From the NCBI RefSeq assembly GCF_900091445.1, contig NZ_LT607733.1, positions 1,071,501-1,135,500 on the forward strand: 64,000 nucleotides of DNA. The letters run 5' to 3'. The DNA comes from Micromonospora echinofusca. GTDB taxonomy: Bacteria > Actinomycetota > Actinomycetes > Mycobacteriales > Micromonosporaceae. Shown piece after piece: positions 52,089-61,123 of this stretch. Numbering within the stretch: position 1 is the stretch's first letter; each line of letters starts with the position of its first letter. The translations under genes were made by a program, and so were the position numbers. Below the pieces are notes generated by a model. That model made no database searches. It was given only the letters and a program-made list of their open reading frames with translations, and was not told the origin of the DNA.

Positions 52089-55000
52089 ATGCTGTTGACC
52101 CAACCGGATGTGCTCAACCTCGTCCAGCAGGCCGCTGGCCGGTGGGCAGACCAACTGATCGACTTCGGCCCGCGCAACACTCTGCTCTACTTCAAGGAGC
52201 GGCAGAGCACCGCTCTCGATCTCGCCGAGGCGGCTGCCGACGGGGTCGCCGACCTGCTCAGGGGGCAGAAGGTCCGCCTGCGGACACTCTTCCCGGATCA
52301 GGACCGCCACACCTCCGCCTGCAACACCGCCCGCGGTCTTCGCCGCAAGCTGGTCGAGCTGGAAGAGGAACAGGGCATCCAGGCCGGCTGGGTGACCCGC
52401 GGCCTGCTCTGCATGGTCGGCACGTACACGCGTGGATCTGTACCGATGCAACCGCTACGGGCGCCGCTGATCCTGCAGCAGTTGGCGCTCGACAGCCGGA
52501 CGGCGACCGAGAACGACTTCACGCTGGAGCTCTCCGAATCACCCGAGATCAATCCCGTTCTTCTGTACGCACTCGAGCGGCAGTACGGCGTGGAGGCAAA
52601 CGTCAGCGCCCTCGGCGACCAGTTGAGCGCGATGCTGACCGAACTCACCGACCCGGACCAGCAGTTGAACGCAGCCTACGAGCTGATTGCCAAGGCGGTC
52701 GCACCCAGCGGCCTGAGTCTCCGGCTGGAGCCGGCGGTGATCGCAGGCGTCTTCAGCTTCGACAAGCTGGCCATGGTCGAGGACCTGCGCAACTCCGCAG
52801 AGCTGCTGGCAGCGCACCCGGTGATCGGCGCGATGGCGGGCGACCGGGACGCTCGGCAGAAGTTGCGCACCGAGCCTGCTCGTGGGCCCAGCTCCAGCGC
52901 CGACCGGATCGACCCGGCCAAGGAGTTCCTGGTCCACGATGCGGACTCGTCCCAACAGTCCGCGATCGACGCGGTGTTGTCCGGCCGGCACGTGGTCATC
53001 GAGGGCCCGCCCGGTACGGGCAAGAGCCAGACGATCGCGAACATCATCGCGTACATGGCTGCGATGGGTCGCAGCGTACTGTTCGTCTCCGAGAAGCGGG
53101 CGGCGATCGAAGCGGTGATGAACCGTCTCGGCGACGTCGGGCTCGACAACCTGGTGTTCGATCTACACGACCGTAAGATCAGCAAGCGGCAGGTGGCCCA
53201 GCGTATCGCTGCGGTCCTCGCTCAAGCTGGCAGCGAACCGCCGGTGGACACAACCGACCTGCACCGACGCCTGCACGGCCGGCGGGCCGCGGCACAGCGG
53301 CATCCGGCCGAGCTGCACGAAGAACGGCAGCCCTGGGGCGTGAGCGCGTTCCAGGTGATCGAGCAGCTACTCGCCCTGCCCGCATACGACGTGGGCAGGT
53401 ACAACCTGCGTGCATCCGAGCTGCGGAACCTTGGCCGGTCCATGGTCGACGATGCGCGGGAGGACCTCCGGACGTTCGTGGACCGAGGGGGCCTGCGGAT
53501 CTGGCGCGGCGAATCACCGTGGGCAAAGGCCGCGATCCACACCTCGGACGACGTCGACAAGGTGCTGGTCCATCTCGACGGGCTCGCAGCCGGAGCACTG
53601 CACGGCGCACAACGGCAGATCCGGGAGATGGTGGACCGGGCCGGGTTGGACGTACCCGACGACCTCGCCGCCTGGAAAGAACTGTTCGACCTGATCAGCG
53701 AGGTCGAGCGCACCATCGCCGGCTACGGCGAACAGGTCTTCGGCCCGGACCTGGACGACTTCGCCTACGCGGTGGCACCAGGGCGCTCCCGGCCACACCG
53801 ACCGGAACCGCTGGGATTCTTCCGTCGCTTCCAGCTCAGACGTGAGCTGCGGCGGGCCTGTCCGGCCGCCCCCCGAAGGCGATCCGAGCTGCACCAGGGC
53901 CTGATCGCCGCAATCGATCAACGCGAGCGGTGGCGGAAGCTCAGCCGCACGGACAGCACGCCCACCGCCCTGGCCGGTGCCGATCTCTGCATGTCGTCCT
54001 TCGTCCAGCTGCGTAACCATCTCGCCGCGGTGGCCGCATGTGCCCGCATCGATGGCCTCGACCGCGGACCGGCCACCAGGGCCGCCGATACCGTTGCCGA
54101 CCTCAACGCCGACCGCGAAACGCTGTTCCGGATGCCCGAGCTCAACAAGCAGCAGCAGCGCTTCCGCTCCTTGGGACTGGGATACATGCTCGACGACCTG
54201 GCCGCGCGGCAGGTCTCGAGCGACGAGGCCGCCGACACCCTGCTGCGCGCCTGGCTGCAGGTGGTCCTCGACGAGATGCGCATGCGGGTCCCGTACCTCG
54301 GTCAGTTCGTGGGACAGCAGCATGCCGCGGTGGTCCAGGACTTCCGTGCCGTCGACGCCCGACACATCGAGATGGCCGCTCGACACGTGCGCCGCAACGT
54401 GGCGGTCAACCTGCGCAAGGCCCGGGACGCCCGCCCCGACCAGAACGGCCTCGTCCGGCGGGAGGCCGCCAAGAAGAGCCGGCACCTGCCTCTGCGGAAG
54501 CTGCTCAGCAGTGCCCCGGACGTGCTCCTCGCCGCGTTTCCGTGCTGGGCCATGTCACCGCTCGTCGTCAGCCGCATCCTGCCGGCTGAGCGATCGTTCG
54601 ACGTGGTCATCTTCGACGAGGCGAGCCAGATCGAACCACACGACGCCGTCGCCTCGATCATGCGTGGCACTCAACTCGTAGTAGCCGGCGATCCGAAGCA
54701 GCTCCCACCAACGCCGTTCTTCCGGCGGCTCGTCCAGCAGACCCCAGCCAGCGAAGATGATGACCTCGGCGACGAGAGCCTGGAGGACTACGAGTCCGTT
54801 CTCGACGTCCTGGGCGGCCTGATCTCGGACCGGTACCGCTTGACCTGGCACTACCGCAGCCGCGACGAGCGTTTGATTGCGTTTTCGAACGTCGAGATAT
54901 ACAACCGCTCTCTTGTGACGTTCCCCGGCGTACAGGTTGACAGCCCGCTGCGCTTGGAGACGGTGGACGGCCGCGTTGCCCCTGGGCAGAGTGGCTCATC

Positions 55001-56150
55001 GACCGAGGAGGTCAACCGGGCGGTCGAGCTCATTCTCGAGCATGCCGAGCAGCGGCCGAACGAGAGCCTGGGCGTCATCACCATGGGGCAGAAGCACGCC
55101 TTGCGGATCGAGGCGACGCTGCGGAGCCGGCGCCGTGAGCACGAGCACCTGGACGATTTCTTCTCGCAGGACCGGGCGGCGAGCCAGCGCTTCTTCGTCA
55201 AGAGCTTGGAGAACGTTCAGGGCGACGAGCGGGATGCCATCATCCTGAGCATCGGCTACGCCAAGACCCGGGACGGTCGGCTTCCGCTGCGCTTCGGACC
55301 GCTCAACCAGGAGGGCGGGGAGCGGCGTCTCAACGTCGCGGTCACCCGCGCGCGGAGTCGGATGACCGTGGTGAGCGCGTTCTCGCATCACGACATGGAC
55401 CCGAACCAGACCGCAGCGACGAGGAACCGCGGGCCCGAGCTGCTACGCCGTTACCTGGAGTTCGTCGAGCTTGGCGGCGACATCGGTGGGCGACAGCACA
55501 CCGGGGTCGAGCTCAACGGCCTCGAGCGCAGTGTGCTGAGCGCCATCCAGCAGCAGGGCATCAACGTCGTGCCGCAGTGGGGCGTGTCCGGCTACCGGAT
55601 CGACTTGGCACTCGCGCATCCGGACCAGCCCGGCCGCATGGTGCTCGCCGTGGAGACCGACGGTCACTCGTACCACCAGGCGCACAGCGCCCGGGACCGG
55701 GACCGACTTCGCCAGCAGCACCTGGAGCGACTTGGCTGGGAGTTTCACCGGATCTGGTCGACTGACTGGTACGTGGACCCGGCAGGCCAGACGGCCCGGC
55801 TCGTCGCGCGTTGGAAGCAGGCGGTCGATCGCGCCGACCACGCTGCGAAGACCCGGCCCGCGCCAGCGGCGCCTCGGCACGGTCAGTCGCCGCGGCCGTC
55901 GCCGTCGGCGGCTAGCCGTGGCCCGCGCCCCGATGTGCCGATCGGCCTCAAGATCACCGAATACACCCGAGAGCAACTGGTGCAGATCTGCACCTGGCTG
56001 GTGAGCGACCAACTTCAGCGTGATCGGGATGAGCGCTTGCAGGAGGCCATGGCCGAGCTCGGGTTCCGAAAGCGGGGGTCGGTCATCATCCAGCGTCTGA
56101 CCGAAGCACTCGACCTCGCGCAGCAGCGCGCCGACCGGGAGGTGTCCTGA
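52089..56150 (+). CDS. DUF4011 - superfamily 1 helicase - Vsr-like nuclease protein (Hhe type)
   Basis: This 1353-residue protein starts at ATG 52089 behind GGAGACGAG. Residues of about 10-200 match the DUF4011 region (AADGVADLLRGQKVRLRTL). The helicase has Walker A EGPPGTGKSQTIANI near residue 307, Walker B VVIFDEASQIEPHDA near 838, VVAGDPKQLPPTPFF near 861, RLTWHYRSRDERLIAF near 917 and LNVAVTRARSRMTVV near 1080. An MTES_1575/Vsr-like nuclease follows (AVETDGHSYHQAHSARDRDR near 1187, LGWEFHRIWSTDWY), then a C-terminal DUF3320-like tail. This order matches the single-protein phage defence type known as hhe. It should unwind nucleic acid and nick or cut it. The next gene starts in a TGATG overlap, so it is part of an operon. 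Confidence 0.85.
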   Translation: MLLTQPDVLNLVQQAAGRWADQLIDFGPRNTLLYFKERQSTALDLAEAAADGVADLLRGQKVRLRTLFPDQDRHTSACNTARGLRRKLVELEEEQGIQAGWVTRGLLCMVGTYTRGSVPMQPLRAPLILQQLALDSRTATENDFTLELSESPEINPVLLYALERQYGVEANVSALGDQLSAMLTELTDPDQQLNAAYELIAKAVAPSGLSLRLEPAVIAGVFSFDKLAMVEDLRNSAELLAAHPVIGAMAGDRDARQKLRTEPARGPSSSADRIDPAKEFLVHDADSSQQSAIDAVLSGRHVVIEGPPGTGKSQTIANIIAYMAAMGRSVLFVSEKRAAIEAVMNRLGDVGLDNLVFDLHDRKISKRQVAQRIAAVLAQAGSEPPVDTTDLHRRLHGRRAAAQRHPAELHEERQPWGVSAFQVIEQLLALPAYDVGRYNLRASELRNLGRSMVDDAREDLRTFVDRGGLRIWRGESPWAKAAIHTSDDVDKVLVHLDGLAAGALHGAQRQIREMVDRAGLDVPDDLAAWKELFDLISEVERTIAGYGEQVFGPDLDDFAYAVAPGRSRPHRPEPLGFFRRFQLRRELRRACPAAPRRRSELHQGLIAAIDQRERWRKLSRTDSTPTALAGADLCMSSFVQLRNHLAAVAACARIDGLDRGPATRAADTVADLNADRETLFRMPELNKQQQRFRSLGLGYMLDDLAARQVSSDEAADTLLRAWLQVVLDEMRMRVPYLGQFVGQQHAAVVQDFRAVDARHIEMAARHVRRNVAVNLRKARDARPDQNGLVRREAAKKSRHLPLRKLLSSAPDVLLAAFPCWAMSPLVVSRILPAERSFDVVIFDEASQIEPHDAVASIMRGTQLVVAGDPKQLPPTPFFRRLVQQTPASEDDDLGDESLEDYESVLDVLGGLISDRYRLTWHYRSRDERLIAFSNVEIYNRSLVTFPGVQVDSPLRLETVDGRVAPGQSGSSTEEVNRAVELILEHAEQRPNESLGVITMGQKHALRIEATLRSRRREHEHLDDFFSQDRAASQRFFVKSLENVQGDERDAIILSIGYAKTRDGRLPLRFGPLNQEGGERRLNVAVTRARSRMTVVSAFSHHDMDPNQTAATRNRGPELLRRYLEFVELGGDIGGRQHTGVELNGLERSVLSAIQQQGINVVPQWGVSGYRIDLALAHPDQPGRMVLAVETDGHSYHQAHSARDRDRLRQQHLERLGWEFHRIWSTDWYVDPAGQTARLVARWKQAVDRADHAAKTRPAPAAPRHGQSPRPSPSAASRGPRPDVPIGLKITEYTREQLVQICTWLVSDQLQRDRDERLQEAMAELGFRKRGSVIIQRLTEALDLAQQRADREVS

Positions 56151-56986
56151 TGGCTGTCCTCGATCTGCTCACCCTGGAACGTGTCGCTCGTCTGATCTGC
56201 GACGCTGACGGCCCGTACGAGCGGACGGGGTCGCAGGTCGAGCGGTTCCTGCACCGCGTCCGGTGGCCCGGCAGTCCGCAGTACGACGGGTCGCCGCGGG
56301 TGCCCTGGCTCACCGAGGTGCTGACCTCCCACGCTGACGACGCCGCCGCACTCGACCGACTGCTCTGCCGCATCTGTGACCCGCTGGAGTACGACGGCGG
56401 CATCGAGGCAGCCGAGCCGATAGCGCAGGAACTGAACCGGATCCTGGCTCCTGAAGGGCTCACCGTCACATACGTCGGCGGGCGTCCGGTGCTCGGCCAG
56501 CTCAGCCGGACCGGCGACACCCCCCTGTACGGGCCACCGCCGGACCTCCACGAACGGGTGCGACGGCTATCCGGGGACAGCAAGGCGGTAGACATCCTCA
56601 TGGCACGCGCCGATGAAGCGTCGATCTGTCAGAACAATGGGGCCTACGCGCTGGCAATCATCGGCATCGGTAGCTTCGTAGAAGGGCTCTTGCACGTCGT
56701 GGTGACTGATCGCGACGAAACAGTGCGAAGAAGCGGACTGGTCGGCCGGGGTGGCCGGCGGGTTCCGGCCGAACGCGCGGGCCTTCACCTCCTGCTGGAG
56801 TACGCGCATCGGCAGAAGTGGGTCCAGACCGACGCCAAGGACTTCATGGAGAAGGTGCGGGACTACCGCAACTTCGTCCATCCCCGCCATCAGATCGAGT
56901 ACGGGCTCGTACCCGACCTGGACACGGTGCGGATGTGCTGGGCGCCTGTCCACGCTCTGCTCAATGATCTGGAATCCGCGCCCTGA
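56150..56986 (+). CDS. Unknown protein with HEPN-like C-terminal motif
   Basis: This 278-residue soluble protein starts at ATG 56150, overlapping the helicase-nuclease stop (TGATG). The N-terminal half (RVARLICDADGPYERTGSQV, LDRLLCRICDPLEYDGG) was not recognised. The C-terminal half has an abortive-infection-like helical layout: AYALAIIGIGSFVEGLLHVV near residue 165, then DFMEKVRDYRNFVHPRHQIE near residue 238. RDYRNFVH fits the R-x(4-6)-H pattern of HEPN domains, many of which are RNases. Tight coupling suggests it is the effector or partner of the helicase-nuclease. The HEPN call rests on this single motif. Confidence 0.6.
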   Translation: MAVLDLLTLERVARLICDADGPYERTGSQVERFLHRVRWPGSPQYDGSPRVPWLTEVLTSHADDAAALDRLLCRICDPLEYDGGIEAAEPIAQELNRILAPEGLTVTYVGGRPVLGQLSRTGDTPLYGPPPDLHERVRRLSGDSKAVDILMARADEASICQNNGAYALAIIGIGSFVEGLLHVVVTDRDETVRRSGLVGRGGRRVPAERAGLHLLLEYAHRQKWVQTDAKDFMEKVRDYRNFVHPRHQIEYGLVPDLDTVRMCWAPVHALLNDLESAP

Positions 56987-57186
56987 TCGCAGACCCAGCT
57001 CCTGATCACCCGGCAGCGGCTCAACCTTCCCTTGTCCAGATGCCGGCCTCGGGCCCTCCCGCTCCTCCAGCTTCGAAGTCAGAAGCAGATGTTAGAGGAG
57101 CGGGTGAAGGGCTGTTGGGCCGCATCGAGCGAGTTCGGTGACGCATTCTGCTGAGCCCCTCGCCCGAAACCAATTGGGACGTCACG

Positions 57187-59031
57187 ATGCTCGGATTCAG
57201 GTCGGTGTTCACGACCCATGACAACCGGAACCATCTGCTGCCGCTGGTACGGGAACAACTTGACCGGTGGATCGCGGATCCCAAGGGCTGGGATCCGCAC
57301 GCGCTGCGCGAGAACCGGTGGACGACCATCGGCGAGGACGTCCGGGCCCTGCTGCTGCAGCATGAAGGGCAGGATGGGTCAGCGTCCACTCGCGTGCGGA
57401 TCGTCGAGACCAAGTCGGACGGCCGGTGGATCACCCAGCTGACCGTACATTCGCCCAACGCAAGAGAGCGTGCGGCGTGGGCCTGGGTCGACATCGAATC
57501 CCCCGACCCCGACGGCGAGGACCCACGCAGCCGACCTCGCCGCGCAGGCACCCCTCGCTTTCTTGCTCCAACGCTCGAGATCGTCGACGCTTGGGACGGT
57601 GCCGCCCGCCTCACGACGCGGCCAATCGTCATCCGCGGCGACGAAGTCGACGAGGTCTACCGAGCGCTCATCGACACCGAACGACGAGGTGTCGTCTTCG
57701 TCGCCGGCAACGACGGCTCGCTGCCATCAGTCCCGTGGACGAACCGGATCGCCAATCTGACCCGGTTCACCATCGGTGTGGCCTCGTGCTTTGTGCTGGA
57801 CGGGGATGCCACACAGCTGCTCAACGACCGGCTCGGCCAGGCCCATGCCGTGCTGCCTGGCCGGCTGCGTACCTATCGCTCCCAGGTTCAACCGGACTCG
57901 GTCGTCGACGGACTGCGGCACCGGGTCCTGAGCGCCGAACGGATCGCCGACGACAGCGAACAGCCCCGGCTCGCGCGGGTCCTCGCCTCCAGCGCCCAAC
58001 TTCAGGCTCTCGAGCAGCCGTTACCCGCATCGGTGGCGCGGGTTCATCGGATGCTGGAACGCATCGCCGACGACATGTTGGTGAACCGGCTTGGGGACGT
58101 CGGTTCGAAGCGGGTGTCGCTCGTTCCGTCGCAGCCCCGGGCGGCAGCCGTCGAGACGCGGGAGAGTGATCGTCGCCAAGACGATGTCAACACGCAACAG
58201 GACATGTTGCTCGACTACCTGAAGATCAAGGTAGGGATCGATGAGCTGACAGTCGACCGGATCGACGAAGTAGTGCGTTTGATCGAGGTTGGTCGGTCAT
58301 CGCAGGAGGCACAGGAAGACATCGCATCCCGACTCGCGCAGCTCCAAGCTGAACTCGACGAGACGCAGAAGGCATATCGTGACGTCAAATGGCAGCTGGA
58401 GGATGAGCAGCTTGAGAACCGAGACGCCGTCGACCTTCTGACCCGGTCAGAGGAGACCGTACGGACGCTGCGCCGCCGGCTGGCGTCGATGGGGCAAGCA
58501 GAGGTGGCCTGGACGGCGCAGCCATCGGAAAAGGACGTCACCCGGCCGGACAGCTTCGGCGAGTTACTCCGTTGGCTGCCGAAGCTCACGCACGTCGTGT
58601 TTTCGGGTGATCCTGACCCTGCTGAGGATCTCGACAGCAACGACCCCCTGGGCGCATGGGCTTCGAAGACATGGGACGCGCTGTTGGTGCTCCAGGACTA
58701 CGCAGCGGCAAAGGCGGACGGGCGCTGGGACCGGGACGTGCACGGATTCCTTGAGAACACTCCGGATGGCTGCCACGAGTGGCCGACGCGACGGCACGCC
58801 CGCGATGAGAGTGAGGAGGTCCGGACCAACCCGGCGTACTGGAGGAGGCGTGTTCTCCCCGTGCCAACCTCCGTCGTGCAGGCGGGCACAACCTTCATGG
58901 GAGCCCACTTCAAAATAGCTCAGTTCGCGATGATCAGCCCTCGGATGCACTACTACGACGACACGGCGCAGAGTGGCCGAATCTATGTCGGTTACATCGG
59001 TCGGCACCTACCGACCGGACAGACGAACTGA
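57187..59031 (+). CDS. Large coiled-coil protein of unknown function
   Basis: This 614-residue soluble protein has an N-terminal domain (about 1-290, HLLPLVREQLDRWIADPKGW; GVVFVAGNDGSLPSVPW) that was not recognised. A heptad-rich coiled coil follows (about 370-440, SRLAQLQAELDETQKAYRDV, LLTRSEETVRTLRRRLAS). The C-terminal domain (about 460-610) has SFGELLRWLPKLTHVVF and a late GAHFKIAQFAMI. ATG 57187 has no good Shine-Dalgarno. It follows the HEPN-like gene by 200 bases on the same strand and is the last gene of the defence region, so it may belong to the same system. Confidence 0.65.
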   Translation: MLGFRSVFTTHDNRNHLLPLVREQLDRWIADPKGWDPHALRENRWTTIGEDVRALLLQHEGQDGSASTRVRIVETKSDGRWITQLTVHSPNARERAAWAWVDIESPDPDGEDPRSRPRRAGTPRFLAPTLEIVDAWDGAARLTTRPIVIRGDEVDEVYRALIDTERRGVVFVAGNDGSLPSVPWTNRIANLTRFTIGVASCFVLDGDATQLLNDRLGQAHAVLPGRLRTYRSQVQPDSVVDGLRHRVLSAERIADDSEQPRLARVLASSAQLQALEQPLPASVARVHRMLERIADDMLVNRLGDVGSKRVSLVPSQPRAAAVETRESDRRQDDVNTQQDMLLDYLKIKVGIDELTVDRIDEVVRLIEVGRSSQEAQEDIASRLAQLQAELDETQKAYRDVKWQLEDEQLENRDAVDLLTRSEETVRTLRRRLASMGQAEVAWTAQPSEKDVTRPDSFGELLRWLPKLTHVVFSGDPDPAEDLDSNDPLGAWASKTWDALLVLQDYAAAKADGRWDRDVHGFLENTPDGCHEWPTRRHARDESEEVRTNPAYWRRRVLPVPTSVVQAGTTFMGAHFKIAQFAMISPRMHYYDDTAQSGRIYVGYIGRHLPTGQTN

Positions 59032-59101
59032 CGACATTCGAAGGGTGATTGCTGCGCTGCGAGATTGAAAGCTGGAAGCATCTGCGGCTGCTCGTGCGTG
59101 G

Positions 59102-59294
59102 TCAGTTGGTGGCGCGGTAGAGCCTCACCCCGCCGCTGGCATCCGGTTGGCTGGCCACTGCGGCGTGTTCGTCGACGAGCCATGGGGTGAGGCGGGAGCG
59201 TCGATGCGACGGCGAACCTCCCGTCGACCAGCAGCATGTAGGCGATCTCGACAGCCCGTCGAGCCTCAATGCCGCGACGGTCGTGTGACTCCAC
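59102..59294 (-). pseudogene. Frameshifted small gene remnant
   Basis: Two minus-strand frames join plausibly: IEARRAVEIAYMLLVDGRFA then, after one frame change near 59190, PWLVDEHAAVASQPDASGG and VRLYRATN, ending at TGA 59102. Together they make about 63 residues of unknown family. It may be a decayed gene at the island edge; it may also be chance. The rest of the 499-base gap up to the protease holds only its promoter, probably around TATCTA at 59431. Confidence 0.25.
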
Positions 59295-59530
59295 GACAAA
59301 CCCCGTAGATTGCCCCGCGCGCCGAGCGGCGCCAGCGGGTTCGTCCGGCGCCGCCAGCCCACGTGTCGATGGCGGAGCGTGGCCGTAAGGGTGCGCATAG
59401 TGCCAGGTGCGGCGGTATGAGCCGAAGGTTATCTATCGGCATCGGTGAATCGTGTTCTAGGTTACGGCCACCTGTCGGTGCCGTAACCCTCCGATCGCAC
59501 CCGCAGCTCCGCAACCCGAAGGAGACCTGG

Positions 59531-61021
59531 ATGAAACGAATCCTTGCCGGCGCGGCGACAGCCGTGCTGTTGCCAGCCGGGCTGGCCGCCATCGCCATCG
59601 CCGGGCCCGCCAGCGCGAAGCCCACCGGTCCGACCCCGGTCGCGCCGTCCGGGGAGGCCGCCTCGCCCGAGATGCTCGCCGCCATGCAACGCGATCTGGG
59701 CCTGACTCCCGCCGCCGCCCGCGCCAGGATCGCCTCCGACGACGCCGCCAGCCGTACGGAACTGGCGTTGCGTAAGCGCCTGGGCTCCACCTTCGCCGGT
59801 GCCTGGTTGGCGCCGGACGCGAAGTCGCTGGTCGTTGCCGTCACCGACAGCGCCAAGGCGGCCGAGGTGACCGCCGCCGGTGCCACCCCCAGGCTGGTGG
59901 ACCGCAGCGGCCGGAAGCTCGACGCGATCAAGGGCGGGCTGGACGCGGCTGCCGCCAAGGCGCCCCCGGCCTCGGTGCCCGGCTGGTACGTCGACGTCAA
60001 GTCCAACACCGTCGTGGTGCAGGCACGCGGTGGCAGCGCTGCCGCCAGGGCCTTCATCAAGGCCAGCGGCGTCGATGCCTCGGCGGTACGGGTGGTCAGC
60101 ACCACCGAACAGCCCCGGCTGCTCTACGACGTACGCGGCGGCGACGCCTACTACATCGGCGGCGGCCGCTGCTCGGTCGGCTTCTCCGTCAACGGCGGCT
60201 TCGTCACCGCCGGGCACTGCGGCAACACCGGCGCCGCCACGACCGGCTTCAACCGCGCCGCCCAGGGCACCTTCCAGGGCTCCTCGTTCCCCGGCAACGA
60301 CTACGCCTGGGTGGCGGTCAACTCCAACTGGACCCCGCAGCCGTGGGTCAACAACTACGCCGGCGGCAACGTGACCGTCGCCGGCTCCACCGTGGCCGCG
60401 ATCGGCGCGGCCATCTGCCGCTCCGGCTCGACCACCGGCTGGCGCTGCGGCACCGTGCAGGCCTACAACCAGACCGTCAACTACGCGGAGGGCTCCGTCT
60501 CCGGCCTGACCCGCACCAACGCCTGCGCCGAGCCGGGCGACTCCGGCGGGTCCTGGCTCAGCGGCCAGCAGGCGCAGGGCGTGACCTCCGGCGGTTCCGG
60601 CAACTGCACCTCCGGCGGCACCACCTACTTCCAGCCGGTCAACGAGATCCTCTCCGCGTACGGCCGGACGCTGGTGACCAGCGGCGGCGGCAACCCGCCG
60701 CCGCCGACCGGCTGCAGCGGTTACGAGTTCTCCGCGACCGGGTCGCTGTCCAGCGGCGGGAACGCCTACCAGCCGAACGGCAGCTACTACTACTCGTCGA
60801 CCTCCGGCACCCACAGCGGCTGCCTCGACGGCCCGACCGGCACCGATTTCGACCTCTACCTGCAGAAGTGGAACGGTAGCGGCTGGAGCGCGGTGGCGCA
60901 GGGCACCACGGCCGCCGCCGACGAGACCGTCACCTACAACGGCACGGCCGGCTACTACCGCTGGCGGGTGCACGCCTACAGCGGTTCGGGCAGCTACGCC
61001 CTCGGCTACAGCAACCCCTGA
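59531..61021 (+). CDS. Secreted S1 (alpha-lytic/streptogrisin-type) serine protease with C-terminal beta domain
   Basis: This 496-residue protein starts at ATG 59531 behind GGAGACC. A signal peptide (AATAVLLPAGLAAIAIAGPASA, residues of about 7-28, cleaved near ASAKP) and an alpha-lytic-type propeptide (about 40-195) precede the mature enzyme. The catalytic triad is visible: His in VTAGHCGNTG near residue 228, Asp in GNDYAWVAVN near 257 and Ser in EPGDSGGSWLSG near 337. A short GGGNPPPPTG linker leads to a C-terminal pre-peptidase-like domain (about 398-496, GTDFDLYLQKWNGSGWSAV). It is a self-processed extracellular protease. It sits outside the defence region and is followed by a strong terminator. 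Confidence 0.93.
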   Translation: MKRILAGAATAVLLPAGLAAIAIAGPASAKPTGPTPVAPSGEAASPEMLAAMQRDLGLTPAAARARIASDDAASRTELALRKRLGSTFAGAWLAPDAKSLVVAVTDSAKAAEVTAAGATPRLVDRSGRKLDAIKGGLDAAAAKAPPASVPGWYVDVKSNTVVVQARGGSAAARAFIKASGVDASAVRVVSTTEQPRLLYDVRGGDAYYIGGGRCSVGFSVNGGFVTAGHCGNTGAATTGFNRAAQGTFQGSSFPGNDYAWVAVNSNWTPQPWVNNYAGGNVTVAGSTVAAIGAAICRSGSTTGWRCGTVQAYNQTVNYAEGSVSGLTRTNACAEPGDSGGSWLSGQQAQGVTSGGSGNCTSGGTTYFQPVNEILSAYGRTLVTSGGGNPPPPTGCSGYEFSATGSLSSGGNAYQPNGSYYYSSTSGTHSGCLDGPTGTDFDLYLQKWNGSGWSAVAQGTTAAADETVTYNGTAGYYRWRVHAYSGSGSYALGYSNP

Positions 61022-61033
61022 CCGGCTCGACGG

Positions 61034-61065
61034 GACGCCCGCATCGCACCGGCGATGCGGGCGTC
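61034..61065. terminator. 14-bp perfect hairpin between convergent genes
   Basis: GACGCCCGCATCGC (61034-61047) and GCGATGCGGGCGTC (61052-61065) flank a 4-base loop, just after the protease stop and before the convergent membrane-protein gene end (61124). It can end transcription from both sides. Confidence 0.8.
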
Positions 61066-61123
61066 GCCGCGTCCGGCCGCGCCGGTGGCGATTCGGCGTA
61101 CCGCCGAGCGAGTGGCGCCGGCG

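Noticed and set aside
52089..56150. Mokosh-type helicase-nuclease
   Set aside because: The C-terminal nuclease resembles the MTES_1575/Vsr fold and lacks the HKD motif of phospholipase D-type nucleases.
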